A stretch of 64,000 nucleotides of DNA, taken from assembly GCF_000717275.1 (NCBI RefSeq), contig NZ_JNYV01000005.1, positions 62,001 to 126,000 of the forward strand. The letters run 5' to 3'. The stretch comes from Kitasatospora arboriphila (GTDB lineage: Bacteria; Actinomycetota; Actinomycetes; Mycobacteriales; Mycobacteriaceae). Made by a program: the position numbers and the translations under genes. Below, in pieces: positions 56,561 to 64,000 of this stretch. The notes under the pieces were generated by a model that did not search any database, had not been told where the DNA came from, and was given only the letters and a program-made list of their open reading frames with translations. Each line of letters opens with the position of its first letter. Position 1 is the stretch's first letter.

Positions 56561-57817
56561 ATGGTCACCCTGTCGCGAGGCGCAAACACACCCATCTCTT
56601 CCGGCGTACTCACTGTCGCGATCACCGGAGCGGCGCCCGGCGCGGTTGACGTGATGGCGTTTCTTCTCGGCGACAACCACAAGACGCGAACCGATTCGGA
56701 TTTCATCTTCTTCAACCAGCCGCAGTCGGCCGATGGCGCGGTTGTGCTGTCGGGTGGCACCACCCTGACGGTCGACCTCGCGAGAGTGCCTGCCGACGTC
56801 CACACTGTTGCCGTTGCCGTCGCCTGCGACGAGGGGTACTCGTCTCCCCTGTCGGCGCTACCCGCTCTGGCGGCCTCTGCGAGCGGCACCGGGTTCCAGA
56901 TCGAGCTACCCGCGGCCGGGTTGAGTACCGAACGTGCCGCGGTGTTGGTCGAGATCTATCGGCGGGGCGGTGAGTGGAAGATCCGCAATGTCAGCGCCGG
57001 ATGGGATCGCGGCTTCGCGGATCTGGTTCGGGAACACGGCGTGGAGGTCGATGACGAACCCGCGGCCGCATCGCCCGCCCCGGAGGTCCCGGCGGTGAGA
57101 TCTGTTGCGGGCGAGGAGAAACTATCCCTCGACAAGCGCCAGCGCCTCGACATGCGCAAGCGTGAGGTGCACAAGGTGCTGCTCAGCAAGAACGCGGCCG
57201 GCGTCCGAGCCCGGGTGATTCTTGTCATCGACAAGACCGGGAGTATGTCCAGGCAATACTCCGGCCGGGTGGTGCACCGCGTGGTCGAACGGATGCTGGC
57301 GGTGGCCACCCAGATCGATGACGACGGCCAGTTGGAGCCGTACATGTATGCCCGTGGTTTTGCGCGTGTCCCCGACATCAGTGTGACGAACGTCGAGTCG
57401 TGGACCGAGGAGTTCCTCCACTTGTCGGGTGTTCACGGGGGCATCGACTACGACGCGATCGGAGCGTCGAACGATGAACTGCCGATCATGAACGAGATCC
57501 TCAACACGGTTGTCCCCGGACGGCCGGTCCTTGTCCTCTTCTTCACCGACGGCGGTTTCCGGAAAAAGGGACCGATCAGCGAGCTGATGCGTACCGCGTC
57601 GAGCGCGCCGGTGTTCTGGCAGTTCGTCGGGATCGGCAGGGCCAACTACGGAGTCCTCGAACGACTCGACGACATGGAGGGCCGCATCGTGGACAACGCC
57701 GGCTTCTTTGCTCTCGACGACATCGATCAGGTGTCCGATGACGATCTGTACCAGCGTCTGCTCTCGGAATTCCCTGATTGGGTACGGGCTGCCAAGACCG
57801 CAGCCATCCTGCCCTAG
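56561..57817 (+). CDS. TerD-like plus vWA-domain protein (TerF type)
   Basis: This 418-residue protein joins an N-terminal TerD/CABP1-like domain (about 1-165: VTLSRGANTP, FLLGDNHKTRTDSDFIFFNQP, RVPADVHTVAVAVACD and EIYRRGGEWKIRNVSAGWDRG) to a C-terminal von Willebrand A domain with the metal-ion-dependent adhesion site DKTGSMS (about 224-230). Such proteins accompany tellurite-resistance and stress clusters, where TerD domains bind calcium. No terB, terC or terZ partners are near, so it is an orphan here. The exact function is unknown. ATG 56561 is chosen because the TerD start motif VTLSRGAN follows it. Confidence 0.85.
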   Translation: MVTLSRGANTPISSGVLTVAITGAAPGAVDVMAFLLGDNHKTRTDSDFIFFNQPQSADGAVVLSGGTTLTVDLARVPADVHTVAVAVACDEGYSSPLSALPALAASASGTGFQIELPAAGLSTERAAVLVEIYRRGGEWKIRNVSAGWDRGFADLVREHGVEVDDEPAAASPAPEVPAVRSVAGEEKLSLDKRQRLDMRKREVHKVLLSKNAAGVRARVILVIDKTGSMSRQYSGRVVHRVVERMLAVATQIDDDGQLEPYMYARGFARVPDISVTNVESWTEEFLHLSGVHGGIDYDAIGASNDELPIMNEILNTVVPGRPVLVLFFTDGGFRKKGPISELMRTASSAPVFWQFVGIGRANYGVLERLDDMEGRIVDNAGFFALDDIDQVSDDDLYQRLLSEFPDWVRAAKTAAILP

Positions 57818-57833
57818 AGGATGCAAACCGCTG

Positions 57834-57884
57834 TGTGGCCTTGTCACGCACTCCGCCGAGGAGTTTGCGCGTGACAAGGCCACA
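57834..57884. terminator. Long hairpin between convergent genes
   Basis: A perfect 16-bp stem (57834-57849 with 57869-57884) encloses a 5-bp inner stem (ACTCC with GGAGT). It lies 17 bp after the TerD-vWA stop and 14 bp before the permease stop, so it can terminate both converging transcripts. Confidence 0.85.
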
Positions 57885-57897
57885 TCTCGTGATGGGA

Positions 57898-58665
57898 TCA
57901 GCTGCGCGACGCCGCACCGATGGCCCGCACACCTGCGGCAATTCCTCCGACGGCCACGATGAGGGCCGCGACCACACCGGAAAGCACCGTCTTGGTGTCG
58001 AAGTCGCCGACGAACAGCGCGCGCTCTGCTTCCACCACGTAGTGCAACGGGTTGATGTTCACCAACACCTTCATCCATCCCGGCGCGTCATCGAGTGGGA
58101 GCATGGTGCCCGACAGGATCAGCATCGGGAACATCAGCGTCTGCTGTACCGTCCAGAACACCCAGTCCTGTTCGCGCACAGCAAGAGCCAGTGTGTAGGA
58201 CAAAGCCCCGAGTCCGACGCCGAACACGCCGAGGATGAGGATGCCGATGGCTGCTCCGCCGAGGTTGATGTCGAAGCCCAACGGCAGACCGACCAGCAGG
58301 ATGATCACGGCCTGCGCTGCGAGCGGCACCATTTCTTTCAACGCGCGTCCGATCAGCAGCGAGCTGCGGCTCAATGGCGTGACGAGCATCCGTTCATGAC
58401 TGCCCGAGTGGATCTCGTCCATCAGGTTGGAGCCGGTCATCGACGTGCCGAAGATCGCGATCATCGCCAGCACACCCGGAATGAACCAATTCCACACATT
58501 GCCCGAATCACCTGCACCCGGAACATCTTTCAGAAGCGGACCAAACAGGGCAAGCAGGATCAGCGGCTGCACGAGACTGAAGATCACGGTGAACGGATCC
58601 CGGATCGCCGGCCGCAATTCACGGGTGAGAACAATGGAACTGTCGCGGACGATTGATGTTGTCAT
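57898..58665 (-). CDS. ABC-2 type transporter permease, drug-export (DrrB) family
   Basis: This 255-residue protein has about six hydrophobic helices and the ABC-2 signature around GGAAIGILILGVFGVGLGALSYTLALAVREQ. Homologues export anthracyclines or lipids. ATG 58665 follows AGGAGA. It starts 44 bp after the ATPase gene and forms one operon with it. Confidence 0.9.
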   Translation of the reverse strand: MTTSIVRDSSIVLTRELRPAIRDPFTVIFSLVQPLILLALFGPLLKDVPGAGDSGNVWNWFIPGVLAMIAIFGTSMTGSNLMDEIHSGSHERMLVTPLSRSSLLIGRALKEMVPLAAQAVIILLVGLPLGFDINLGGAAIGILILGVFGVGLGALSYTLALAVREQDWVFWTVQQTLMFPMLILSGTMLPLDDAPGWMKVLVNINPLHYVVEAERALFVGDFDTKTVLSGVVAALIVAVGGIAAGVRAIGAASRS

Positions 58666-58709
58666 CGGTTTCTCCTGAAGACTTGGCAGAGGGTTTGAGG
58701 GAAAGGTGT

Positions 58710-59693
58710 TCAGGCGGCCGCGGTTTCGCGCAGGCTTCGCCCGGTGAGTGAGAGAAAGACGTCGTCGAGGGTTGGGCGCGTCGAGGATGCACTACGTACC
58801 TCAACTGCCCTGCCCGCGGCTGCGGTGATCACCTGGGGCAGCACCTTGTCGGCACCGACAACCTGCAGTTCGACGGACTCGCCGATCACCTCGGCGCTGC
58901 GTACCGCATCGATCGAGGTGGCGATCCGGGCCAGTTCTGCGGCCCCGTCGGAGGAGTCGGCGGTGAGGCTGATGCTGTCGCCGGCAAGAGTGTCCTTGAG
59001 CGCTGCCGCGGAGTCGTCGGCGATGACCGTGCCCTTGTCGATGACGACCACTCGCTCGGCCATCGCGTCGGCCTCGTCGAGGTAGTGCGTGGTCAGCACG
59101 ATCGTGGCGCCGGTCTCCGCGCGTAACCGCTGGATGTGCGTCCACAGGTTGGCCCGGCTCTGGGGATCCATGCCCGTGGTCGGTTCATCGAGGAAGATCA
59201 CCGGAGGGCGGTGCACGATGCCGAGCGCGATGTCGAGTCGGCGACGCTGACCTCCCGAGAGAGTGCTCACCTTTCGGCTCTCCATCCCCGTGAGGTCGAG
59301 AGCCGCGATCAATTCGTCTGCGCGGAGCGAACTCTCGGCTTTGCCGAATCCGTAGCACAGACCCTGGGTGATGAGTTCTTCACGCACGCGCTGGTTGTTG
59401 CCGCCACCGTTGCCCTGGCCCACGTAGCCGATCTTGCGCCGGACCGCATCGGGCTCGTCGGCGATGTTGTGACCGGCCAGCCACGCCGCGCCGGACGTGG
59501 GACGCAACAGCGTGGTGATCATCCGCAACGTGGTGGACTTACCCGCCCCGTTGGGCCCGAGGAATGCGACGAGTTCCCCCTCCTTCACCGCCAGATCGAT
59601 GCCCTTGACAGCTTCCACGGTGCTCTTGCCCTGCTTGAAGGTCTTGGTCAGTCCCACCATCTCGATGGCCGGCATGTCGTGTGTCTGAGTCAT
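58710..59693 (-). CDS. ABC transporter ATP-binding protein, drug-export (DrrA) family
   Basis: This 327-residue protein has a complete ABC ATPase: Walker A FLGPNGAGKSTTLRM, signature LSGGQRRRLDIALG, Walker B VIFLDEPTTGMD and the H-loop histidine in LTTHYLDEADAM. The C-terminal domain (about 220-327) matches the DrrA type. It energises export through the adjacent permease. ATG 59693 is chosen because it precedes the ABC domain; the frame is open to 59750. An inverted repeat upstream of the divergent WYL regulator lies in its promoter region, 55 bp from its start codon. Confidence 0.93.
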   Translation of the reverse strand: MTQTHDMPAIEMVGLTKTFKQGKSTVEAVKGIDLAVKEGELVAFLGPNGAGKSTTLRMITTLLRPTSGAAWLAGHNIADEPDAVRRKIGYVGQGNGGGNNQRVREELITQGLCYGFGKAESSLRADELIAALDLTGMESRKVSTLSGGQRRRLDIALGIVHRPPVIFLDEPTTGMDPQSRANLWTHIQRLRAETGATIVLTTHYLDEADAMAERVVVIDKGTVIADDSAAALKDTLAGDSISLTADSSDGAAELARIATSIDAVRSAEVIGESVELQVVGADKVLPQVITAAAGRAVEVRSASSTRPTLDDVFLSLTGRSLRETAAA

Positions 59694-59748
59694 GTCTGTT
59701 GTCCTCCCGAAGTGAGTCGCGAACTGCGATGAGGAGAACCTATGACCC

Positions 59749-59773
59749 ATTGCGGACAGTAACGGTCCGCAAT
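59749..59773. promoter_or_regulatory. Inverted repeat operator between the ABC transporter and WYL regulator genes
   Basis: ATTGCGGAC-N7-GTCCGCAAT is a perfect 9-7-9 inverted repeat. It lies 19 bp before the WYL regulator start codon and 55 bp before the ABC start codon, in the divergent promoter region. It is a strong candidate binding site for the adjacent WYL regulator, which would control its own gene and the transporter. Confidence 0.72.
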
Positions 59774-59792
59774 ATCTGGCATTGTCGAAAAC

Positions 59793-60758
59793 ATGTTGGA
59801 TACCTCAGCGCGACTACTTCGGCTCCTGAGCCTGCTTCAGACCCGTAAGGACTGGTCGGGAGCAGACCTGGCAGCACGGCTCGGCATCACCACCCGCACC
59901 GTGCGCCGCGACATCGACCGGCTACGCGAACTGGGGTATCCGGTGGACGCCAGTGTGGGTGTCGGCGGCGGGTACCAACTAGGCGCCGGAGCCGAGATGC
60001 CACCGCTGCTTCTCGACGATCACGAGGTGCTGGCGGTGGCACTGAGTCTGGGCGCCGGCGCAGCCAACTCGGTCACCGGCCTCGATGAGGCGTCGGTGCG
60101 CGCGATGTCGAAGTTGCGTCAGGTGATGCCGTCGCGGCTTCGGCACCGGCTCGATTCGCTGCAGGTCGACGCCACCCCCACCCGAACCCGGGTGGCGGTG
60201 GATGCCGGCGTTCTCGCCGACGTCGCGTCGGTCTGTCACCGGCGCGAGCGACTCCGGTTCGACTACAAAGCCCGTGACGGAGCAGAGAGCAGGCGTGAAG
60301 TGGAGCCCTATCGCCTGGTTCGCAGCGGCGCGCGGTGGTACCTGCTCGCGTGGGACCTCGGCCGAGATGACTGGCGTTCGTTTCGCCTCGACCGGCTCAC
60401 CCCGAAAATACCGACGGGGCCGCGCTTTTCACCTCGGCCGCTGCCCGAAGGCGGCGCCGCGGCATTCATCGCGCGCAGCCTGGGGTCCGTGTACCGCCAG
60501 GCCAACGCGCGGGTGCAGATCCACAGCCCCGTCGAAAAGGTGGCCGACATGGTCGACGCCGAGTGGGGCGTGGTGGAATCCGGCGACACCGACAGCTGCG
60601 AAGTACAGCTCTACGGACAATCTGTTGCGTCGATCGCACGGTGGCTGTACGCATTCGACGCCGATTTCACAGTCCTGTCGCCCGCCGAATTGCGCGACGA
60701 ATGTGTGTCACTCGCCGAGTACCACCTTCGGATCGCCGACCGTTACCGCAACGCCTAA
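59793..60758 (+). CDS. DeoR/YafY-type regulator with WYL domain
   Basis: This 321-residue protein has an N-terminal helix-turn-helix (LLSLLQTRKDWSGADLAARL, then TTRTVRRDIDRLRELGYPVD) and a WYL domain (about 140-225: RREVEPYRLVRSGARWYLLA and WRSFRLDRL), followed by the C-terminal WCX extension. WYL domains sense small ligands. It is divergent from the ABC transporter and shares the inverted repeat, so it probably regulates export. ATG 59793 is the start. It overlaps the HAD gene by 4 bp at the 3' end. Confidence 0.9.
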   Translation: MLDTSARLLRLLSLLQTRKDWSGADLAARLGITTRTVRRDIDRLRELGYPVDASVGVGGGYQLGAGAEMPPLLLDDHEVLAVALSLGAGAANSVTGLDEASVRAMSKLRQVMPSRLRHRLDSLQVDATPTRTRVAVDAGVLADVASVCHRRERLRFDYKARDGAESRREVEPYRLVRSGARWYLLAWDLGRDDWRSFRLDRLTPKIPTGPRFSPRPLPEGGAAAFIARSLGSVYRQANARVQIHSPVEKVADMVDAEWGVVESGDTDSCEVQLYGQSVASIARWLYAFDADFTVLSPAELRDECVSLAEYHLRIADRYRNA

Positions 60759-61477
60759 CGCCGGCTTCCGGGCGAGGCGCACAACCCATCGACCGTCTTG
60801 GCGAGGTCGTCCGCGAGATGGCGCGCGTCCTGGAACACCCGCTTGGCGCCGGCACCCCGGAGGGCATCACCGCCGATACCGCCGGTCAGTACGGCCACCG
60901 AACGAACACCCACCTTTGTCGCCGCGATGGCATCCCAAGTGGCATCGCCGACCATGACCGCGTTCGAGGCACTCACCCCTGCGCGCTCTACCGCGATCTT
61001 CACGACGGTCGCGTCGGGTTTGGCGGTTTCCACGTCTTCCCCAGACGTCACCGCATCGATGTGATCCTCGACCTCGAGCAGATCACGCAGGATCTCCAGT
61101 TCCTGTTGCGGCGCCGAAGTCGCAAGGACCACAACGTATCCGAGCTCTTTGGCGCGCCTGACGACGTCACGCCCACCGGGCAAGATGGTCAGTGAATCGG
61201 AACGACGGAGATAGGCCTCGGTGTGTTTGCTCGACGCCGCATCAGCCAGATCCGACCTTCCCGGCGCGTCCGCTCCCACTCCCGCGATGTCCAGGAGTTC
61301 ATCAACCAGGAGCGACCCATCCATCCCGATGCGGCGATGGATCTCCCAGTGTGGAACGGTGAGATCGACCTCGGCCAACGCCTCATGCCAGGCCGCGACG
61401 TGGGCGTACACCGAGTCCACGAGGGTGCCATCGATGTCGAACAGGACAGCTAGTTTCCCGCCTTCGATCTCTGCCAT
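60755..61477 (-). CDS. HAD-family hydrolase, phosphoglycolate-phosphatase-like
   Basis: This 240-residue HAD hydrolase shows motif I (FDIDGTLVDSVYAHVAAWHEAL), motif II in VLATSAPQQE, the motif III lysine (AKPDATVVK) and motif IV (NAVMVGDATWDAIAATK). It probably dephosphorylates a small metabolite. It lies 3 bp after the catalase stop and is co-transcribed with catalase. It is convergent with the WYL regulator gene. Confidence 0.86.
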   Translation of the reverse strand: MAEIEGGKLAVLFDIDGTLVDSVYAHVAAWHEALAEVDLTVPHWEIHRRIGMDGSLLVDELLDIAGVGADAPGRSDLADAASSKHTEAYLRRSDSLTILPGGRDVVRRAKELGYVVVLATSAPQQELEILRDLLEVEDHIDAVTSGEDVETAKPDATVVKIAVERAGVSASNAVMVGDATWDAIAATKVGVRSVAVLTGGIGGDALRGAGAKRVFQDARHLADDLAKTVDGLCASPGSRR

Positions 61478-61480
61478 GCC

Positions 61481-62998
61481 CTACGCCTTCTGTTGCATGT
61501 CGGAGCGAGCCGGATTGCCCTGGTCCGCGGCCTTGGGGTCGGCCTCCTCGGCCTTGACCGCCACACCATCCCGGATCGCCTTGCCGACACCCGGGTCGAT
61601 GCGCTCCCAATACTCGAAGGCCCGGCCGAGCACCGGCTCCTCTACCCCGTTCAGCAGATGGCCGACAACGTTGTCCACCAGCCGATCTCGGGCATCCTGA
61701 TCCATCACCTCTCGGATGAGCGTGCCGGCCTGACCGAAGTCGTCGTCCTGCGGGTGGTCGACGTATGCGGTGCGCACGATGTCACCATCGGCTGCCCAGC
61801 CCGGCTCACCCTGGAAGTCGTTACGCGCGGCAGGACCGCCTTGGGAGTTGGGCGCGTACACGGGATCGGACACGTTGGTGACCCGCATCGCGCCGTCCTT
61901 GGAGTAGCTGTGCACCGGATACTTCGAGGCGTTGACCGGAATCTGCTTGTAGTTCACGCCGATTCGGTATCGGTGTGCATCCGCATAGGCAAACGAGCGC
62001 GCCAGCAACATGCGGTCCGGACTCAACCCGATCCCGGGGACGAGGTTGTTGGGCTCGAATGCGGCCTGCTCGATCTCGGTGTGATGGTCGGTGGGGTTCC
62101 GGTCGAGCTTCATCCGGCCGACCTCGATCAGCGGATGGTCGTCGTGCGGCCAGACCTTGGTCAGATCAAACGGATTGAACCGATACGACGTTGCGTCGTC
62201 GAACGGCATCAGCTGCACCTTCATGGTCCACGTCGGGAAGTCGCCACCGTCGATGGCCTCGTACAGATCACGGGTGTGGTAGTCGGTGTCGGCGGAGGCC
62301 ATCTGGTCGGCCTCGTCCTGGGTGAACGTCTCGATGCCCTGGTCGGTCTTGAAGTGGTACTTCACCCAGTGCTTTGCACCGGAGCTGTTCACCCAGAGAT
62401 AGGTGTGGGAGCTGTAACCGTTCATGTGCCGCCAGGTCCGCGGAATCCCGCGGTCTCCCATCAACCAGGTGACCTGGTGCGCCGACTCCGGGGACAGGGT
62501 CCAGAAGTCCCATTGCATGTCGTGGTCGCGTAAGTTGTTGTCCGCGCGCCGTTTTTGTGACCGGATGAAGTGCTGGAACTTCAGCGGGTCCTTGATGAAG
62601 AAGACCGGCGTGTTGTTGCCGACCATGTCGTAGACACCCTCGCTGGTGTAGAACTTGAGCGCGAAACCGCGGGGGTCCCGCCAGGTGTCGGGGCTTCCAC
62701 GCTCGCCCGCCACGGTGGAGAATCTCGCGGCCATCTCGGTGACGGTGCCCGGCTGGAAGACCGCTGCGCAGGTGTATGCGGACACATCAGCGGTGACCTC
62801 GAACGACCCGAACGCGCCACTGCCCTTCGCGTGGGGCTGCCTTTCGGGCACTCGCTCGCGGTTGAACTGGGCCATCTGCTCGATCAAGTAGTGATCGTGC
62901 AAAACGATGGGACCACCGGCGCCCACTGTCAGCGAGTGTTCATCGCTGGTGACCGGCGCGCCGGAATCCGTTGTCGTGTTGAACCGTTCGTCTGCCAT
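61481..62998 (-). CDS. katA: Monofunctional haem catalase
   Basis: This 505-residue catalase breaks down hydrogen peroxide. The catalytic histidine is in [11 protein letters not shown], the distal Asn in [14 protein letters not shown] and the proximal haem-ligand Tyr in [14 protein letters not shown]. The length and lack of a flavodoxin-like C-terminal domain fit the small-subunit class. A GGAGG site precedes ATG 62998. It is followed by the HAD gene after 3 bp. The 153 bp to the potassium channel contain no other gene I can support. Confidence 0.94.
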   Translation of the reverse strand: MADERFNTTTDSGAPVTSDEHSLTVGAGGPIVLHDHYLIEQMAQFNRERVPERQPHAKGSGAFGSFEVTADVSAYTCAAVFQPGTVTEMAARFSTVAGERGSPDTWRDPRGFALKFYTSEGVYDMVGNNTPVFFIKDPLKFQHFIRSQKRRADNNLRDHDMQWDFWTLSPESAHQVTWLMGDRGIPRTWRHMNGYSSHTYLWVNSSGAKHWVKYHFKTDQGIETFTQDEADQMASADTDYHTRDLYEAIDGGDFPTWTMKVQLMPFDDATSYRFNPFDLTKVWPHDDHPLIEVGRMKLDRNPTDHHTEIEQAAFEPNNLVPGIGLSPDRMLLARSFAYADAHRYRIGVNYKQIPVNASKYPVHSYSKDGAMRVTNVSDPVYAPNSQGGPAARNDFQGEPGWAADGDIVRTAYVDHPQDDDFGQAGTLIREVMDQDARDRLVDNVVGHLLNGVEEPVLGRAFEYWERIDPGVGKAIRDGVAVKAEEADPKAADQGNPARSDMQQKA

Positions 62999-63151
62999 GC
63001 GCGCCTCCAGGGCTTGCTGTTCGATCGGTCTGTCGACCCGAGGGCTACAGGCCGACTCTTCGTAGCCTAGCGACTGGCCTACCGCTTTTCATTGCTTCGA
63101 CGGTCGCCGACCCGCTGATACTCGCCGCGACCAGCTGCTTCTCCCCGCGGG

Positions 63152-63970
63152 TCACGGCCGGCGTTCGGCGTCGGCCGAGCCGACGACCGCGGCATCGGTC
63201 GCCGATCCCGGGTGCGGCTGTGGTGTGAGCCGAGCGATGTCGGCCCGCAGGTCACGGACCTCGTCGTGCAGCGCGTCGATCTGACGCTTGGTGGCCGCAA
63301 GATTGGCTTCGTCGGTCTCGTTGACGCGTTCGACGATCCAGGTGGCGATGCTGGCCGTGACGACGCCGATCAGGCTGATGCCACCGATCATCAGACCGAC
63401 CGCGATCATTCTGCCGGTGAGCGTGGTCGGCGCGTAATCGCCGTAGCCGATGGTGGTGACGGTGGTGATGGACCACCACAACGCGTCTTCGAAGTTGCGG
63501 ATGGTGGCGTCGTCGCTTCCCCGCTCGGTGTCGAGGATGGCCAGCGACGCTACGAAGATCAGCATCAGGCAAGCAACAACCGTGTATGCCAATACCCGCC
63601 CGCGGATTGCCTGACCGGCAACGCGATGGAGTACGGCGAGTACCGCGAGCAGCCGCAGCAGACGTAGCGGGCGCAAGACGGGTAACGCGACGATCAGCAG
63701 TTCCGGTAGGTGCCGGACGAACCAACGGAGTCGTTCACCCGCGAGACCGAGCCGCACGAGATAGTCGAGGACAAAGCCGGCCCAGGTGATGAAGATGACC
63801 GCCTCGAGGAGGTCCTCCGCCGTTCCACCCGGTTGGGCGAGTACTTCGACGGCGTAACAGAGCACGAACAAGACTCCGGCGATGGCCAGCGGCCACTCGG
63901 TCAGATGGATCCACCGGTCCTGCTGTGAGATCGCAGGGCTGTGCGCGCCATCGTCGACCTCTGTGGCCAC
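63152..63970 (-). CDS. Voltage-gated-type potassium channel
   Basis: This 272-residue membrane protein has a voltage-sensor-like N-terminal part with an arginine-rich S4 helix (LPVLRPLRLLRLLAVLAVLHR) and a pore domain with the selectivity filter TTIGYGD. A cytoplasmic C-terminal helix with coiled-coil character (about 225-255: DEANLAATKRQIDALHDEVR) probably mediates tetramer assembly. It conducts K+. The gene is complete within the window, with its start at ATG 63970. Confidence 0.9.
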   Translation of the reverse strand: MATEVDDGAHSPAISQQDRWIHLTEWPLAIAGVLFVLCYAVEVLAQPGGTAEDLLEAVIFITWAGFVLDYLVRLGLAGERLRWFVRHLPELLIVALPVLRPLRLLRLLAVLAVLHRVAGQAIRGRVLAYTVVACLMLIFVASLAILDTERGSDDATIRNFEDALWWSITTVTTIGYGDYAPTTLTGRMIAVGLMIGGISLIGVVTASIATWIVERVNETDEANLAATKRQIDALHDEVRDLRADIARLTPQPHPGSATDAAVVGSADAERRP

Positions 63971-64000
63971 CTGGTCCCCTCACGTCGCGAACGCCCTCCC

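Noticed and set aside
56561..57817. Phage-defence system based on the TerD-vWA protein
   Set aside because: No associated nuclease, ATPase, kinase or other known defence partner is nearby, so a defence role is not supported.
50000..64000. Genomic island or prophage at the accessory right end
   Set aside because: No integrase, transposase, tRNA site or flanking direct repeats, and base composition looks like the rest of the window.

Overview
The window is about 64 kb of gene-dense, GC-rich chromosome from a mycolic-acid-type actinobacterium (order Mycobacteriales). Codon third positions are mostly G or C, GTG starts are common, and neighbouring genes often overlap by 4 bp. From memory of the M. 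tuberculosis H37Rv map, the order follows the Rv2196 (qcrB) to Rv2236c (cobD) stretch closely: ctaF, ctaC, asnB, adoK, glxK, cobT, cobS, ilvE, gcvT, pepA, sucB, lipB, lipA, glnA1, glnE, glnA2, caeA, panB, the RNase H/phosphatase, ptkA, ptpA and cobD. The gene set differs in detail, for example a CobU-CobT fusion and an AAC(2')-type acetyltransferase beside ctaF. A Gordonia- or Rhodococcus-like genus is plausible but is inference. No tRNA, rRNA, transposase, integrase, prophage or CRISPR array was seen.

Layout. 1-4 kb: respiratory chain (qcrB, ctaF, ctaC). 4-9 kb: asparagine synthetase, adenosine kinase, ErpA, glycerate kinase. 9-12 kb: cobalamin lower-ligand genes (fused cobU-cobT, then cobS). 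12-16 kb: amino-acid metabolism (ilvE, gcvT, pepA). 16-21 kb: 2-oxoacid dehydrogenase E2 with two lipoyl domains, followed by lipB and lipA, which make the lipoyl cofactor. 22-31 kb: nitrogen assimilation (glnA1 behind a well-formed GlnR-type operator, glnE that adenylylates it, and glnA2), with an oxidoreductase, an FKBP lipoprotein and an endonuclease-like membrane protein inserted. 31-40 kb: envelope peptidase, panB, proline iminopeptidase, CYTH-CHAD protein, RNB nuclease, RNase P RNA, an ion-transporter-type permease and a LysR regulator. 40-50 kb: type II NADH dehydrogenase, RNase H/phosphatase, zinc-ribbon protein, Nif3-like protein, cobC, the ptkA-ptpA pair, a zinc metallopeptidase, SURF1 and cobD.

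50-64 kb is less conserved and looks accessory: a stand-alone flavoprotein reductase behind a perfect 14-bp palindrome, a spermidine-synthase-like protein, SDR-MerR and SRPBCC-alcohol dehydrogenase pairs, DUF4262, a TerD-vWA fusion, a drug-export-type ABC transporter divergent from a WYL regulator with a clear inverted-repeat operator between them, a catalase-HAD pair and a voltage-gated-type potassium channel.

The most notable non-coding structures are six tandem 25-bp units that begin inside the glnA stop region, three interspersed 27-bp repeats one of which forms the 3' end of a LysR gene, the GlnR-type operator, and the WYL/ABC operator. I found no gene cluster that I can defend as a wholly new system. 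The best leads are the regulatory and repeat elements and the accessory right-hand end.
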